NCBI RefSeq assembly: GCF_021532615.1
Contig: NZ_JAKGAQ010000001.1
Span: forward strand, 930,001 to 994,000
Length of the DNA stretch: 64,000 nucleotides
Source of the DNA: Octadecabacter dasysiphoniae
GTDB lineage: Bacteria; Pseudomonadota; Alphaproteobacteria; Rhodobacterales; Rhodobacteraceae
Direction of reading: 5' to 3'
Positions 29,065-38,179 of this stretch are shown in pieces. Below the pieces are notes generated by a model. The model saw only the letters and a list, made by a program, of their open reading frames with translations, was not told the origin of the DNA and did not search any database. Each line of letters opens with the position of its first letter. Position 1 is the first letter of the stretch. The translations under genes were made by a program, and so were the position numbers.

Positions 29065-29955
29065 ATGATCGACAAATTGGAAATGTTCATTGCCCTTGCA
29101 CGCGAAGAACACTTTGGCCGGGCTGCTGCGGCGCAGGGCGTTACCCAACCGACGTTATCAGCGGCAATCAAACAGCTTGAGGATCAACTGGGCGTGATGC
29201 TGGTGTGGCGTGGGTCACGCTATCAAGGGCTGACCCCTGAAGGACAGCGCGCGCTGGATTGGGCACGCCGGATCGTCGGGGACGCGCGGTCTTTGCGCCA
29301 GGAAATGCGCGTCGCCCGCGAAGGCCTGTCAGGCGATCTGCGCCTTGCGGTGATCCCGACAGCCCTTACCGTGGTCAGCGACCTGACAGCAGGGTTTGGC
29401 GCCGCCCACCCGAATGTTCGGTTTTCGGTACAGTCCAAAACCTCTGCCGAAATTCTTTCGATGCTCGAAAACCTCGAAATTGATGCGGGGCTGACCTACC
29501 TTGATAACGAACCGCTGGGCCGTGTGACGACGGTGCCTTTGTACGCGGAACGCTATGTTTTGGTCGCCAAATCTGGCCATCCATTGCTGAACGGACCTGT
29601 GAAATGGTCTGATCTTGCCGATGTCCAGCTGTGTCTCTTGACGCCAGACATGCAAAACCGCCGCATTATCAACCAGCACCTCAGCGAAGCAGGGGTTGAG
29701 GTCGCGCCGCAAATCGAAAGCACCTCGGTCGTGGTGCTGGTCAGCCATGTAGTTCGCTCCAACTGGGCTACGATTCTGCCCGTGCGTGCGGCTGAAATTT
29801 TCCTCAAGGGGGATGATATTGGATCGGTGCCCTTGATCGAACCAGACGCGAGCCATGTTGTCGGCCTCGTTGCGCCGCACCGCGAACCGTTCACCCCTGT
29901 GCTCGCGGCGCTTTTGGAACGCGCCAGGTCGCTATCCGAGCTCAAGGGATATTGA
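29065..29955 (+). CDS. LysR family regulator of the formate dehydrogenase operon
   Basis: The 296-residue LysR protein has the helix-turn-helix DKLEMFIALAREEHFGRAAAAQGVTQPTLSAAIKQLEDQLGVMLVWRGSRYQGLTPEG and a standard effector domain. It sits directly upstream of fdsGBACD on the same strand. The same TTGATAG-N7-CTATC repeat occurs before this gene and before fdsG, so it probably regulates itself and the fds operon. LysR regulators (FdsR) have this role in other bacteria with fds operons. The inducer may be formate, which is inference. Confidence 0.9.
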   Translation: MIDKLEMFIALAREEHFGRAAAAQGVTQPTLSAAIKQLEDQLGVMLVWRGSRYQGLTPEGQRALDWARRIVGDARSLRQEMRVAREGLSGDLRLAVIPTALTVVSDLTAGFGAAHPNVRFSVQSKTSAEILSMLENLEIDAGLTYLDNEPLGRVTTVPLYAERYVLVAKSGHPLLNGPVKWSDLADVQLCLLTPDMQNRRIINQHLSEAGVEVAPQIESTSVVVLVSHVVRSNWATILPVRAAEIFLKGDDIGSVPLIEPDASHVVGLVAPHREPFTPVLAALLERARSLSELKGY

Positions 29956-29973
29956 TAGGAGTCTTCTATCAAT
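29951..29973. promoter_or_regulatory. Operator candidate upstream of fdsG
   Basis: ATTGATAG-N7-CTATCAAT is a perfect 8-base inverted repeat beginning within the stop codon region of the LysR gene, 70 bases before fdsG. It matches the element before the regulator. Confidence 0.75.
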
Positions 29974-30042
29974 AAACGGAACAGCGATATTGATTGCCCG
30001 CGCAAAAACAGCGATAATTCCTGTAATTAAAGGAGTTGCCAT

Positions 30043-30510
30043 ATGGCTGACGCGCAGACCACCGAAACCATGACCGCGATCCTCGCCCAGAATTCCGGGC
30101 TTGAGGGACCGCTATTGCCTATTTTACATAGCGTTCAGGCCGAATTCGGGTTCATTCCGGGCGACGTTGTTCAGATCATCGCGGATCATCTGAACATCAC
30201 CCGCGCAGAGGTTCATGGCGTCATTACATTTTACCACGATTTCCGCGATGCCCCTGCGGGCAAGCATGTCGTGAAAATTTGCCGCGCCGAGGCATGTCAG
30301 TCTGTTGGTGCGAACGCATTGTCTGAACGTGCTTTCGAAAAATTGGGCGTTGAATGGCATGGCACAACAGCGAACGGGAACGTGACGCTGGAACCTGTGT
30401 ATTGCCTTGGTCTGTGTGCCTGCGGGCCGGCCGCGATGGTGGATGGTAAGGTTGTGGGCCGTGTGGATCACGCAAAGCTCGACAAGATTTTGGCGGAGGC
30501 CGGCGCATGA
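30043..30510 (+). CDS. fdsG: NAD-dependent formate dehydrogenase gamma subunit
   Basis: The 155-residue protein is a NuoE-like thioredoxin-fold subunit holding one 2Fe-2S cluster, with ligands in KICRAEACQSVGA and VYCLGLCACGPAAMVDGKVVGRV. It relays electrons between FdsA and FdsB in the soluble formate dehydrogenase. It is the first gene of fdsGBACD and overlaps fdsB by 4 bases. An AAAGGAG ribosome-binding site precedes its ATG. Confidence 0.94.
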   Translation: MADAQTTETMTAILAQNSGLEGPLLPILHSVQAEFGFIPGDVVQIIADHLNITRAEVHGVITFYHDFRDAPAGKHVVKICRAEACQSVGANALSERAFEKLGVEWHGTTANGNVTLEPVYCLGLCACGPAAMVDGKVVGRVDHAKLDKILAEAGA

Positions 30511-32024
30511 AAATTTACGTCCCCCTCGACTCGGCAGCATTGTCCCTTGGCGCGAATGATGTGGCGGATGCCATTGTTGCGCAGGCAGCGACGCGCGGCT
30601 TGGACGTCACGGTTGTGCGCAACGGCACACGCGGCATGATCTGGCTCGAACCGTTGGTAGAAGTCGAAACCGACGCGGGCCGTATTGGCTACGGTGCGGT
30701 TGACGTGTCCGATGTGCCCGCTTTGCTGGACGGCAAATTGACCAGCCTCGGTCTGGTTGAACAACTGGACTGGATGAAGGGCCAAACGCGCCTGACGTTC
30801 CAGCGCTGCGGTGTGATCGACCCGCTTGATCTGGCGGATTACGAGGCGCACGGCGGTCTGGCCGGATTGCGCAATGCGATTGCCATGACGCCAGCGGATG
30901 TTGTCGAAGAAGTCACAACCTCCGGTCTGCGCGGCCGTGGTGGTGCGGGCTTCCCGACGGGCATCAAATGGAACACGGTTCTGGGGGCGCAAGCCGACCA
31001 GAAATATATCGTCTGCAACGCGGATGAGGGCGACAGCGGCACATTTGCCGACCGCATGATCATGGAGGGCGACCCCTTCACCTTGATCGAGGGCATGATC
31101 ATCGCCGGTTTGGCCGTTGAGGCCACGAAGGGCTATGTTTATTTGCGGTCTGAATACCCTGACGCGATTGATATCATGGAAAAGGCTGTGGTTTTGGCGC
31201 GAAATGCCGGGGTGCTTGGCGCGGATGTCCTCGGCTCTGGTCGCAGCTTTGATATGGAAATCCGCGTTGGTGCGGGGGCTTATGTGTGCGGCGAAGAGAC
31301 GTCTTTGCTGAACTCGCTTGAAGGCAAGCGCGGCGTCGTGCGGGCCAAGCCACCGCTGCCCGCCCTCGAGGGGTTCTTGGGCAAACCAACCGTTGTGAAC
31401 AACGTGATTTCATTGGCGACGGTTCCGGTGATCCTTGAAAAAGGCGCGCAGCATTATGCGGACTTTGGCCTTGGTCGGTCAAAGGGCACGATTCCGATCC
31501 AGATCGCGGGCAACGTGAAATTTGGCGGGCTGTATGAAACGGCCTTCGGCATGCCGCTGGGTGAATTGGTCGACACGGTTGCGGGCGGCACATTGTCCGG
31601 CGCGCCGGTTAAGGCCGTGCAGGTCGGCGGGCCGCTGGGCGCGTATATGCCGCGCGACAAGTTCGACACGCCGTTTGGTTACGAAGAATTTGACGGGCAG
31701 GGCGGGCTGATCGGCCACGCTGGCCTTGTTGTGTTCGACGACACGGCCAACATGCTGGGTATGGCGCGGTTCGCGATGGAATTTTGTGCCGTTGAAAGCT
31801 GCGGCAAATGTACGCCGTGCCGCATCGGTGCCGTGCGCGGTGTTGAAACGATTGACCGTATCGGCAAGGGCGACGCGGATGCGATCCCGCTGCTCGAAGA
31901 CCTGTGTGAGACGATGAAAGACGGCTCACTTTGCGCGCTTGGCGGGTTCACACCTTACCCTGTTTTGTCCGCTCTCCATAATTTCCCAGACGATTTTGCG
32001 ACCCAGAAGGAAGCTGCCGAATGA
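30507..32024 (+). CDS. fdsB: NAD-dependent formate dehydrogenase beta subunit
   Basis: The 505-residue protein fuses a short N-terminal thioredoxin-like part to a NuoF-like flavoprotein. FMN and NAD binding are shown by LRGRGGAGFPTGIKW and CNADEGDSGTFADRMIMEGDP. A 4Fe-4S site lies in ESCGKCTPCRIGAVRG. It passes electrons from formate oxidation to NAD+. The ATG overlaps the fdsG stop, and its own stop overlaps the fdsA start (ATGA). Confidence 0.95.
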   Translation: MKIYVPLDSAALSLGANDVADAIVAQAATRGLDVTVVRNGTRGMIWLEPLVEVETDAGRIGYGAVDVSDVPALLDGKLTSLGLVEQLDWMKGQTRLTFQRCGVIDPLDLADYEAHGGLAGLRNAIAMTPADVVEEVTTSGLRGRGGAGFPTGIKWNTVLGAQADQKYIVCNADEGDSGTFADRMIMEGDPFTLIEGMIIAGLAVEATKGYVYLRSEYPDAIDIMEKAVVLARNAGVLGADVLGSGRSFDMEIRVGAGAYVCGEETSLLNSLEGKRGVVRAKPPLPALEGFLGKPTVVNNVISLATVPVILEKGAQHYADFGLGRSKGTIPIQIAGNVKFGGLYETAFGMPLGELVDTVAGGTLSGAPVKAVQVGGPLGAYMPRDKFDTPFGYEEFDGQGGLIGHAGLVVFDDTANMLGMARFAMEFCAVESCGKCTPCRIGAVRGVETIDRIGKGDADAIPLLEDLCETMKDGSLCALGGFTPYPVLSALHNFPDDFATQKEAAE

Positions 32025-34918
32025 AAGATTTCATCCTCCCCACCCGCATGGCGAATGGCGACATCGATATGGGCACGCCGCGATCAAAATCGACTACGAT
32101 GGTAACGCTAAAGATCGATGGCTTCGATGTGACGGTGCCCGAAGGCACATCCGTCATGCGCGCCTCTGCGGAAGCGGGCATTCAGGTGCCAAAGCTCTGT
32201 GCGTCCGACAACCTTGAGGCCTTTGGATCCTGCCGTTTGTGCGTTGTTGAAATCGAGGGCCGCCGCGGCACGCCCGCGTCCTGCACGACCCCTGTGATGG
32301 ACGGCATGATTGTGAAAACGCAATCTTCCAAGGTCAAAAAGATACGTAAAGGCGTGATGGAATTGTACATTTCCGATCACCCGCTGGATTGTCTGACTTG
32401 CGCGGCCAACGGTGATTGTGAATTGCAAGACATGGCCGGAATGGTCGGTCTGCGCGATGTGCGCTATGAGGCCGTCGCAAACCATTTCGAGGCGCGCAAT
32501 TCATCTGGCGACGTGAATACCCAATTCATCCCCAAAGACGACAGCAATCCCTATTTCACTTATGATCCCGCCAAGTGCATTGTGTGTAGCCGTTGCGTGC
32601 GCGCCTGCGAAGAAGTGCAGGGCACATTCGCATTGACCATCACGGGGTCCGGTTTTGATAGCCGCGTGTCTGCGGGTGCTGGCGGCGATGATTTCATGTC
32701 GTCTGATTGTGTGTCTTGTGGTGCCTGCGTGCAGGCCTGCCCGACGGCGACGTTGCAGGAAAAATCCGTGATCGAAATGGGCACGCCGGAACGCTCCGTG
32801 ATTACAACTTGCGCCTATTGCGGCGTCGGCTGTTCGTTCAAGGCTGAACTGAACGGCGACGAACTCGTTCGCATGACGCCTTACAAACACGGCGAAGCCA
32901 ACCGTGGCCATTCCTGCGTGAAGGGCCGCTTTGCATGGGGCTATGCCAACCACAACGACCGTATCCTGAACCCGATGATCCGCGACAAGATCACGGACCC
33001 ATGGCGCGAAGTCAGCTGGGACGAGGCGATCAACTACACCGCCACCAAACTGCGCGATCTGCAATCCAAACACGGCGTCAAATCCATCGGCGGCATCACA
33101 TCCAGCCGTTGCACGAACGAGGAAACATACCTCGTCCAGAAGATGATCCGCTCGACCTTTGGCAACAACAACACCGACACCTGCGCGCGGGTCTGCCATT
33201 CACCTACCGGGTACGGTTTGAAGACGACGTTCGGTACGTCCGCTGGTACGCAGAACTTTGATTCCGTTGAAGAAACTGACGTCGTTATCATCATCGGTGC
33301 GAACCCGACGGACGGTCACCCTGTGTTTGCATCCCGCCTGAAAAAACGTCTGCGGGCAGGGGCTAAGCTGATCGTAATTGACCCGCGCCGCACCGACATC
33401 GTGAAATCCGCGCACATCGAAGCACAGCATCACCTGCCGCTGCTTCCGGGCACGAACGTGGCTGTTTTGTCATCCATCGCCCATGTGATCGTCACCGAGG
33501 GGCTGATGGACGAGGATTTCATCCGCACCCGCTGTGACTGGGACGAATTTGCGCATTATGCTGAATTTATCTCCGACCCGCGCCATTCCCCCGAAGCGAC
33601 AGCGATGTTGACAGGCGTGGATGCCACAGAACTGCGCGCGGCGGCCAAATTGTTCGCCACAGGCGGCAATGGGTCGATCTATTACGGTTTGGGTGTCACC
33701 GAACACTCACAAGGATCGACCACCGTTATGGCCATCGCGAACCTTGCGATGATGACGGGCAACTTGGGCAAAAACGGCGTGGGCGTGAACCCGCTGCGCG
33801 GTCAGAATAACGTGCAAGGTGCCTGTGATATGGGGTCTTTCCCGCACGAACTGCCCGGCTACCGCCACGTGTCCGACGACGCCACCCGCGAAGTGTTTGA
33901 GGCGATTTGGGGCACCACAATCGACCCCGAACCCGGCCTGCGCATCCCTAACATGTTGGACGCGGCTGTCGATGGCACGTTCAAAGGCATCTACATCCAA
34001 GGCGAAGACATCCTGCAATCCGACCCTGACACCAAACACGTCAAAGCCGGGCTTGAGGCGATGGAATGTGTGATCGTGCATGATCTGTTCTTGAACGAAA
34101 CGGCCAACTACGCCCATGTGTTCCTGCCCGGTTCCACGTTCCTTGAGAAGGACGGCACATTCACCAACGCCGAACGCCGCATCAACCGCGTGCGCAAGGT
34201 GATGGCCCCGAAAAACGGCTATGCCGATTGGGAGGTCACGATGCTGTTGGCCAACGCCATGGACAGCGGCTGGACCTACACGCACCCGAGCCAGATCATG
34301 GATGAAATTGCAGCCACAACGCCTGGTTTTGCCAATGTGAACTATGAAATGCTCGAAACACGCGGGTCCGTGCAGTGGCCCTGCAACGATGACAAACCTG
34401 ATGGGTCGCCCATCATGCACATCGACGGTTTCGCACGCGGCAAAGGCCAGTTCATCATCACCGAATATGTGGCGACGGACGAAAAGACAGGGCCACGCTT
34501 CCCGCTGCTGCTGACGACGGGGCGCATCTTGTCGCAATACAACGTCGGCGCGCAGACGCGTCGCACGGAAAATTCGCAGTGGCATGAGGAAGATCTGCTC
34601 GAAATTCACCCGCATGACGCCGAAGTGCGCGGCATTCGCGATGGTCAATATGTGCGTCTTGCGTCCCGTGCCGGCGAAACGCAATTGCGAGCCACCATTA
34701 CGGACCGCGTCTCCACGGGTGTGGTTTACACGACCTTCCACCACCCTGACACGCAGGCCAATGTGATCACCACGGATTATTCGGATTGGGCCACGAACTG
34801 CCCTGAATACAAGGTCACGGCGGTGCAGGTCGCGCTGTCCAATGGTCCGTCCGAATGGCAAGAAGAATATAACGAACAGGCCGAACAATCGCGCCGCATT
34901 CTTCCGGCTGCTGAATGA
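32021..34918 (+). CDS. fdsA: Molybdenum formate dehydrogenase alpha subunit
   Basis: The 965-residue catalytic subunit oxidises formate to CO2 at a bis-MGD molybdenum site. An N-terminal 2Fe-2S domain (FGSCRLCVVEIEG), a NuoG-like region (LTCAANGDCELQ) and ferredoxin motifs (CIVCSRCVRACEE, CVSCGACVQACP) precede the 4Fe-4S motif CAYCGVGC. The molybdenum ligand is Cys392 in DTCARVCHSPTGYGL, so this is a cysteine rather than selenocysteine enzyme. It is soluble and cytoplasmic and forms a complex with FdsB, FdsG and FdsD. It is in the fdsGBACD order, with 4-base overlaps on both sides. Confidence 0.96.
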   Translation: MKDFILPTRMANGDIDMGTPRSKSTTMVTLKIDGFDVTVPEGTSVMRASAEAGIQVPKLCASDNLEAFGSCRLCVVEIEGRRGTPASCTTPVMDGMIVKTQSSKVKKIRKGVMELYISDHPLDCLTCAANGDCELQDMAGMVGLRDVRYEAVANHFEARNSSGDVNTQFIPKDDSNPYFTYDPAKCIVCSRCVRACEEVQGTFALTITGSGFDSRVSAGAGGDDFMSSDCVSCGACVQACPTATLQEKSVIEMGTPERSVITTCAYCGVGCSFKAELNGDELVRMTPYKHGEANRGHSCVKGRFAWGYANHNDRILNPMIRDKITDPWREVSWDEAINYTATKLRDLQSKHGVKSIGGITSSRCTNEETYLVQKMIRSTFGNNNTDTCARVCHSPTGYGLKTTFGTSAGTQNFDSVEETDVVIIIGANPTDGHPVFASRLKKRLRAGAKLIVIDPRRTDIVKSAHIEAQHHLPLLPGTNVAVLSSIAHVIVTEGLMDEDFIRTRCDWDEFAHYAEFISDPRHSPEATAMLTGVDATELRAAAKLFATGGNGSIYYGLGVTEHSQGSTTVMAIANLAMMTGNLGKNGVGVNPLRGQNNVQGACDMGSFPHELPGYRHVSDDATREVFEAIWGTTIDPEPGLRIPNMLDAAVDGTFKGIYIQGEDILQSDPDTKHVKAGLEAMECVIVHDLFLNETANYAHVFLPGSTFLEKDGTFTNAERRINRVRKVMAPKNGYADWEVTMLLANAMDSGWTYTHPSQIMDEIAATTPGFANVNYEMLETRGSVQWPCNDDKPDGSPIMHIDGFARGKGQFIITEYVATDEKTGPRFPLLLTTGRILSQYNVGAQTRRTENSQWHEEDLLEIHPHDAEVRGIRDGQYVRLASRAGETQLRATITDRVSTGVVYTTFHHPDTQANVITTDYSDWATNCPEYKVTAVQVALSNGPSEWQEEYNEQAEQSRRILPAAE

Positions 34919-35706
34919 CAGGATCGCGCGCCACAAACGCCCTGACGGTCAGCAAAGGGTGCGCGGTGCAAACCACGCGTGCGCTGCCCGAAGAGGTGCC
35001 CGTGGCGCTGGTTTATAACGGAACCACCCAAGCCGTCATGATGGCGACGCCCTGCGATCTGGTCGATTTCGGGCGCGGGTTTACCCGCACCGAAGGCTGG
35101 GGCACGCCCGATAGCATCGATGTTGTGGCCCACGAAAACGGAATAGAGGTCCAGATGTGGTTGCCCGAGGGTGAGGCCGAAACACTGGCCACCCGCCGCC
35201 GTGCCATGGCGGGCCCTGTGGGCTGCGGATTGTGTGGTATCGACAGTCTTGAACAGGCCGCACGCACTGTGCCTGCGGTGACGGCGACTGCGACGTTGAC
35301 CCCAACCCAAATCGCGTCAGCAATGCGGGCCCTGCGCGACGGTCAGGCGCTGCACGATAAGACTCGCGCGGTTCATGCCGCTGCTTTCTTTGATCTAAAA
35401 CAAGGGCTTGTCGCTATTCGCGAAGACGTGGGGCGGCACAATGCGCTGGATAAACTGATCGGTGCTACGGTTGATTGCACCGTTGGCGCGGTGGTTTTGA
35501 CGTCCCGCGTGTCGGTTGAAATGGTCCAAAAATCGGCCATGGCGGGGGCACCGGTGATCCTTGCTGTGTCTGCGCCCACCACGCTGGCGGTCAAGACGGC
35601 TGAGGCCGCTAATATTACTCTCGTCGCGTTGGCGCGCGATGATACGTTTGAAGTTTTCACCCATCCCAATCGCATCCAAACCGAGGAGGCTTCAGATGTC
35701 GCCTGA
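34915..35706 (+). CDS. fdhD: Formate dehydrogenase sulfurtransferase FdhD (FdsC)
   Basis: The 263-residue protein transfers sulfur to the molybdenum cofactor of formate dehydrogenase before insertion. The conserved CGLCG (about residue 102) and the conserved FDLKQGLVAIREDVGRHNALDKLIGA block are present. It is in the FdsC place of the operon, overlapping fdsA by 4 bases and fdsD by 11. Confidence 0.94.
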   Translation: MTGSRATNALTVSKGCAVQTTRALPEEVPVALVYNGTTQAVMMATPCDLVDFGRGFTRTEGWGTPDSIDVVAHENGIEVQMWLPEGEAETLATRRRAMAGPVGCGLCGIDSLEQAARTVPAVTATATLTPTQIASAMRALRDGQALHDKTRAVHAAAFFDLKQGLVAIREDVGRHNALDKLIGATVDCTVGAVVLTSRVSVEMVQKSAMAGAPVILAVSAPTTLAVKTAEAANITLVALARDDTFEVFTHPNRIQTEEASDVA

Positions 35707-35914
35707 CAAAATCACCCGTATGGCCAACCAGATCGCCACGTTTTTCGCAACGCAGCCAGATGCGGACAAAGCGGGCCGCGTTGCCGACCACCTAAAGGAA
35801 TTCTGGGAACCGCGTATGCTGGACCAGCTGGCCGATCATCTGAAAAACGGCGGTGACGGGCTGAGCCCGCTGGCGCTGGACGGGTGCAAACGAGTGCTGG
35901 AACTGCCAGCCTAA
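35696..35914 (+). CDS. fdsD: Formate dehydrogenase delta subunit
   Basis: The 72-residue protein starts at an ATG inside the end of fdhD, after a GAGGAGG ribosome-binding site. It reads MSPDKITRMANQIATFFATQPDADKAGRVADHLKEFWEPRMLDQL, the standard FdsD sequence type. It is needed for maturation and stability of the complex. It is the last gene of fdsGBACD. Confidence 0.92.
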   Translation: MSPDKITRMANQIATFFATQPDADKAGRVADHLKEFWEPRMLDQLADHLKNGGDGLSPLALDGCKRVLELPA

Positions 35915-36004
35915 CGCCACGCCTTGCCCCGAAATGGTCAGGGTTTCCACGCTTGCCTGCCACGCGACAGGGCCATAACGTCTTGATATGGCGGCAGGTA
36001 CATC

Positions 36005-36961
36005 ATGATCAGACCCATTTTACACTCGCTTCGCCGCGACTATATGGATGTGCGTCTGCGCAACGAGCGTGACCGGATGGTGCGCATTGTCGAACATCCC
36101 GGCCGTTGGATGAGCGACGCAGACCTCGCGGCACTTAGCCGCGATCTTCGCACCATAGCCGCCCGAACCCTACCGGACGGCGGGCTGACGTACGGCGTGT
36201 TTTCAGGCGATCGCGCGCATTTGTCGGACACTATCATAACATTGGTCACCCTGCGCGATGGCACACCGATTGCCTTTAATGCGCTGGCAATCATGACCTT
36301 GGACACTGTGCCTGACCCAACGCCAGTGTTGCACCTTGGCCTTGTGATGATTGACCCGGATCAGCAATCCGGCGGGCTGTCCTGGGTTTTGTATGGCCTG
36401 ACCTGTTTTTTGCTGTTCGTGCGCAATCAGTTTCGCCCGATCTGGGTGTCCAGCGTCACGCAGGTGCCCGCAGTTGTGGGCATGGTCTCCAATATGTTTT
36501 CTGACGTCTGGCCCAAACCCGATGCAGACAGGCGCACGCTGGCCCATGTCTTGTTGGCGCGCCGTATCATGGACAATCACCGCCACGTGTTCGGCGTTGG
36601 CCAGGACGCCACTTTTGATGAGGCGCGTTTTGTCATCACCAACGCCTATACAGGCGGGTCGGATGATCTGAAAAAAACATGGGACAGCGCCCACAAACAC
36701 CGCGATGCAGTGTTCAATACATTCTGCGCGAAGGAACTCGACTATGAGCGTGGCGATGACGTCCTGCAACTTGGCCGTATGGACCTCGCGGCGCTGCGTC
36801 ACTACCTCACCCGCGATGTGCCTGCGTCCGCGGTCCTTGGTGTTCTCACGACAAGCCTGTTTGTGGGGCTGCGCCATTTGATCCTGCCTGTTTTCCATTG
36901 GTTTGATACCAAACGACAGTTTTCCATTCTGCGCCCTGCAAAGGATGCGGATGATGTGTGA
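36005..36961 (+). CDS. Protein of unknown function, first of a three-gene unit
   Basis: I do not recognise this 318-residue protein with certainty. The region LHLGLVMIDPDQQSGGLSWVLYGLTCFLLFVRNQFRPIWVSSVTQVPAVVGMVSNMF recalls the core of a GNAT acyltransferase (beta strand, then a helix reached through a glycine-rich turn). The rest is soluble-looking, and a C-terminal hydrophobic segment (VLGVLTTSLFVGLRHLILPVFHWF) may touch the membrane. It is followed 21 bases later by a membrane protein and then a nitroreductase-like gene on the same strand, so the three are likely cotranscribed. Confidence 0.72.
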   Translation: MIRPILHSLRRDYMDVRLRNERDRMVRIVEHPGRWMSDADLAALSRDLRTIAARTLPDGGLTYGVFSGDRAHLSDTIITLVTLRDGTPIAFNALAIMTLDTVPDPTPVLHLGLVMIDPDQQSGGLSWVLYGLTCFLLFVRNQFRPIWVSSVTQVPAVVGMVSNMFSDVWPKPDADRRTLAHVLLARRIMDNHRHVFGVGQDATFDEARFVITNAYTGGSDDLKKTWDSAHKHRDAVFNTFCAKELDYERGDDVLQLGRMDLAALRHYLTRDVPASAVLGVLTTSLFVGLRHLILPVFHWFDTKRQFSILRPAKDADDV

Positions 36962-36982
36962 TGTGATCGGGTGGGCAACAAA

Positions 36983-38179
36983 ATGACCCTCGCGGCGTCC
37001 GACACGGGCAATCTGTTCCTTGCGCTGGCAGCTCTCGCGGGGCTGTTGATCTTGCAAAGCGTTATCACCGCGCGCGATCCGTGGGGGCCGCTGAACCGGC
37101 GGTTTTTGCTTGGCTTGCGGGTGATGGCAATACTGTTTGCGGGGCGCGCGCTGTTGATCCTAACGGGCGTGGAGTTCTTCCGGCTTTTTGTTTTGTTAGG
37201 TGCTGCTCTTATCCCGATATCTGTGCTGTTGTTGGCCGAAGGATTGCTGCGCCGCCATGCGCCACGTTGGGCGAAAACCTATGTCGCGGCGGGGACGGTG
37301 TTTTTCGCTGTTTTGTCGTTTTGGTGGTCCGACAGTATTGATCCGATCCGCTTGGTGGGGCTTTTGGCATTTCAAACAAGCGGTTTGTTGATTGGCGGGT
37401 GGCTTGTCTTGATGCGTGACAGAACCTGCCTGACCACCGCCGAAAGCCAGACAGCCGAACGTCTTGCACTGTCACTGATCTTGTTGATCCCCTTGGCCGC
37501 AGCAGATTTTTTGATGTTATATCTGAGGCTTCCGGCACAAATCTCACCTTTGGGGGTGTTGTTTTTGTGCTGGCTGGCAGTGTCCTTGGGCCGTTCGCAG
37601 GCACAGCATCGCGCGCCGGTCGTGTCTTTTCTTGCAATTGTCCTTGGTGCTGGATTGTCGGGCGTTGTCATCGCACAGATGACCGATATGGGACGCGACG
37701 CAACGATCCTGACGTTGGCTGTGATCCTCGCCGCGTTGTTGGTTGCGGTGCTGTTCATCGAAGCCCAGACATTACGATCAGAAGAACAGTCCCAAACTCT
37801 GCTGCGCCATCTTGCACAGGATCGATCACGCGACGCCTTGGGGTTTTTGCGCGGGCTGCAATCACACCCCTTGGTGGAAGGCGCGGCCCTGATCGAAGCG
37901 CCGCAATTGGCCGATCTGGATGCCGCCGTTCTGCGCCGCATATTTGAGGTCCGTCCCGTGCTGCGCCGCGCCGATCCGCCCTTCAAAGACGGCACAGAGG
38001 GGGACCACATTTCCCACCTGTTCGGGTTGTTTGACGCCAGCCATATCTTGCTGGCGGATGACGCGCCGTTGACCCTTGTGGCGCTGTCCATGCCTGCGCT
38101 GGCAACGTCGCCGCGAGCTGAACTTGAACTGGCCGCTGTGCAACGCATGGCACGCCTCATGTCACGGGCAAGCCGATGA
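36983..38179 (+). CDS. Membrane protein of unknown function in the same unit
   Basis: The 398-residue protein has about seven or eight transmembrane helices in its first ~260 residues (from LFLALAALAGLLILQSVIT to LTLAVILAALLVAVLFIEAQTL). The cytoplasmic tail of ~140 residues looks like a GAF- or PAS-like sensory fold (DALGFLRGLQSHPLVEGAALIEAPQLADLDAAVLRRIFEVRPVLRRADPPF). No histidine kinase or cyclase domain follows. A GTG at 36971 is an alternative start. It overlaps the next gene by 4 bases. The combination suggests a membrane sensor or adaptor; this is inference. Confidence 0.72.
   Translation: MTLAASDTGNLFLALAALAGLLILQSVITARDPWGPLNRRFLLGLRVMAILFAGRALLILTGVEFFRLFVLLGAALIPISVLLLAEGLLRRHAPRWAKTYVAAGTVFFAVLSFWWSDSIDPIRLVGLLAFQTSGLLIGGWLVLMRDRTCLTTAESQTAERLALSLILLIPLAAADFLMLYLRLPAQISPLGVLFLCWLAVSLGRSQAQHRAPVVSFLAIVLGAGLSGVVIAQMTDMGRDATILTLAVILAALLVAVLFIEAQTLRSEEQSQTLLRHLAQDRSRDALGFLRGLQSHPLVEGAALIEAPQLADLDAAVLRRIFEVRPVLRRADPPFKDGTEGDHISHLFGLFDASHILLADDAPLTLVALSMPALATSPRAELELAAVQRMARLMSRASR

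Noticed and set aside
33707..34936. A 409-codon open frame on the minus strand opposite fdsA
   Set aside because: It lies entirely opposite a well-supported gene, its product looks arginine- and histidine-rich without known motifs, and high GC third positions create such mirror frames.
36971..36982. GTG at 36971 as the start of the membrane protein
   Set aside because: The ATG at 36983 has a better purine-rich stretch just upstream; the four extra residues add nothing recognisable. It remains possible.
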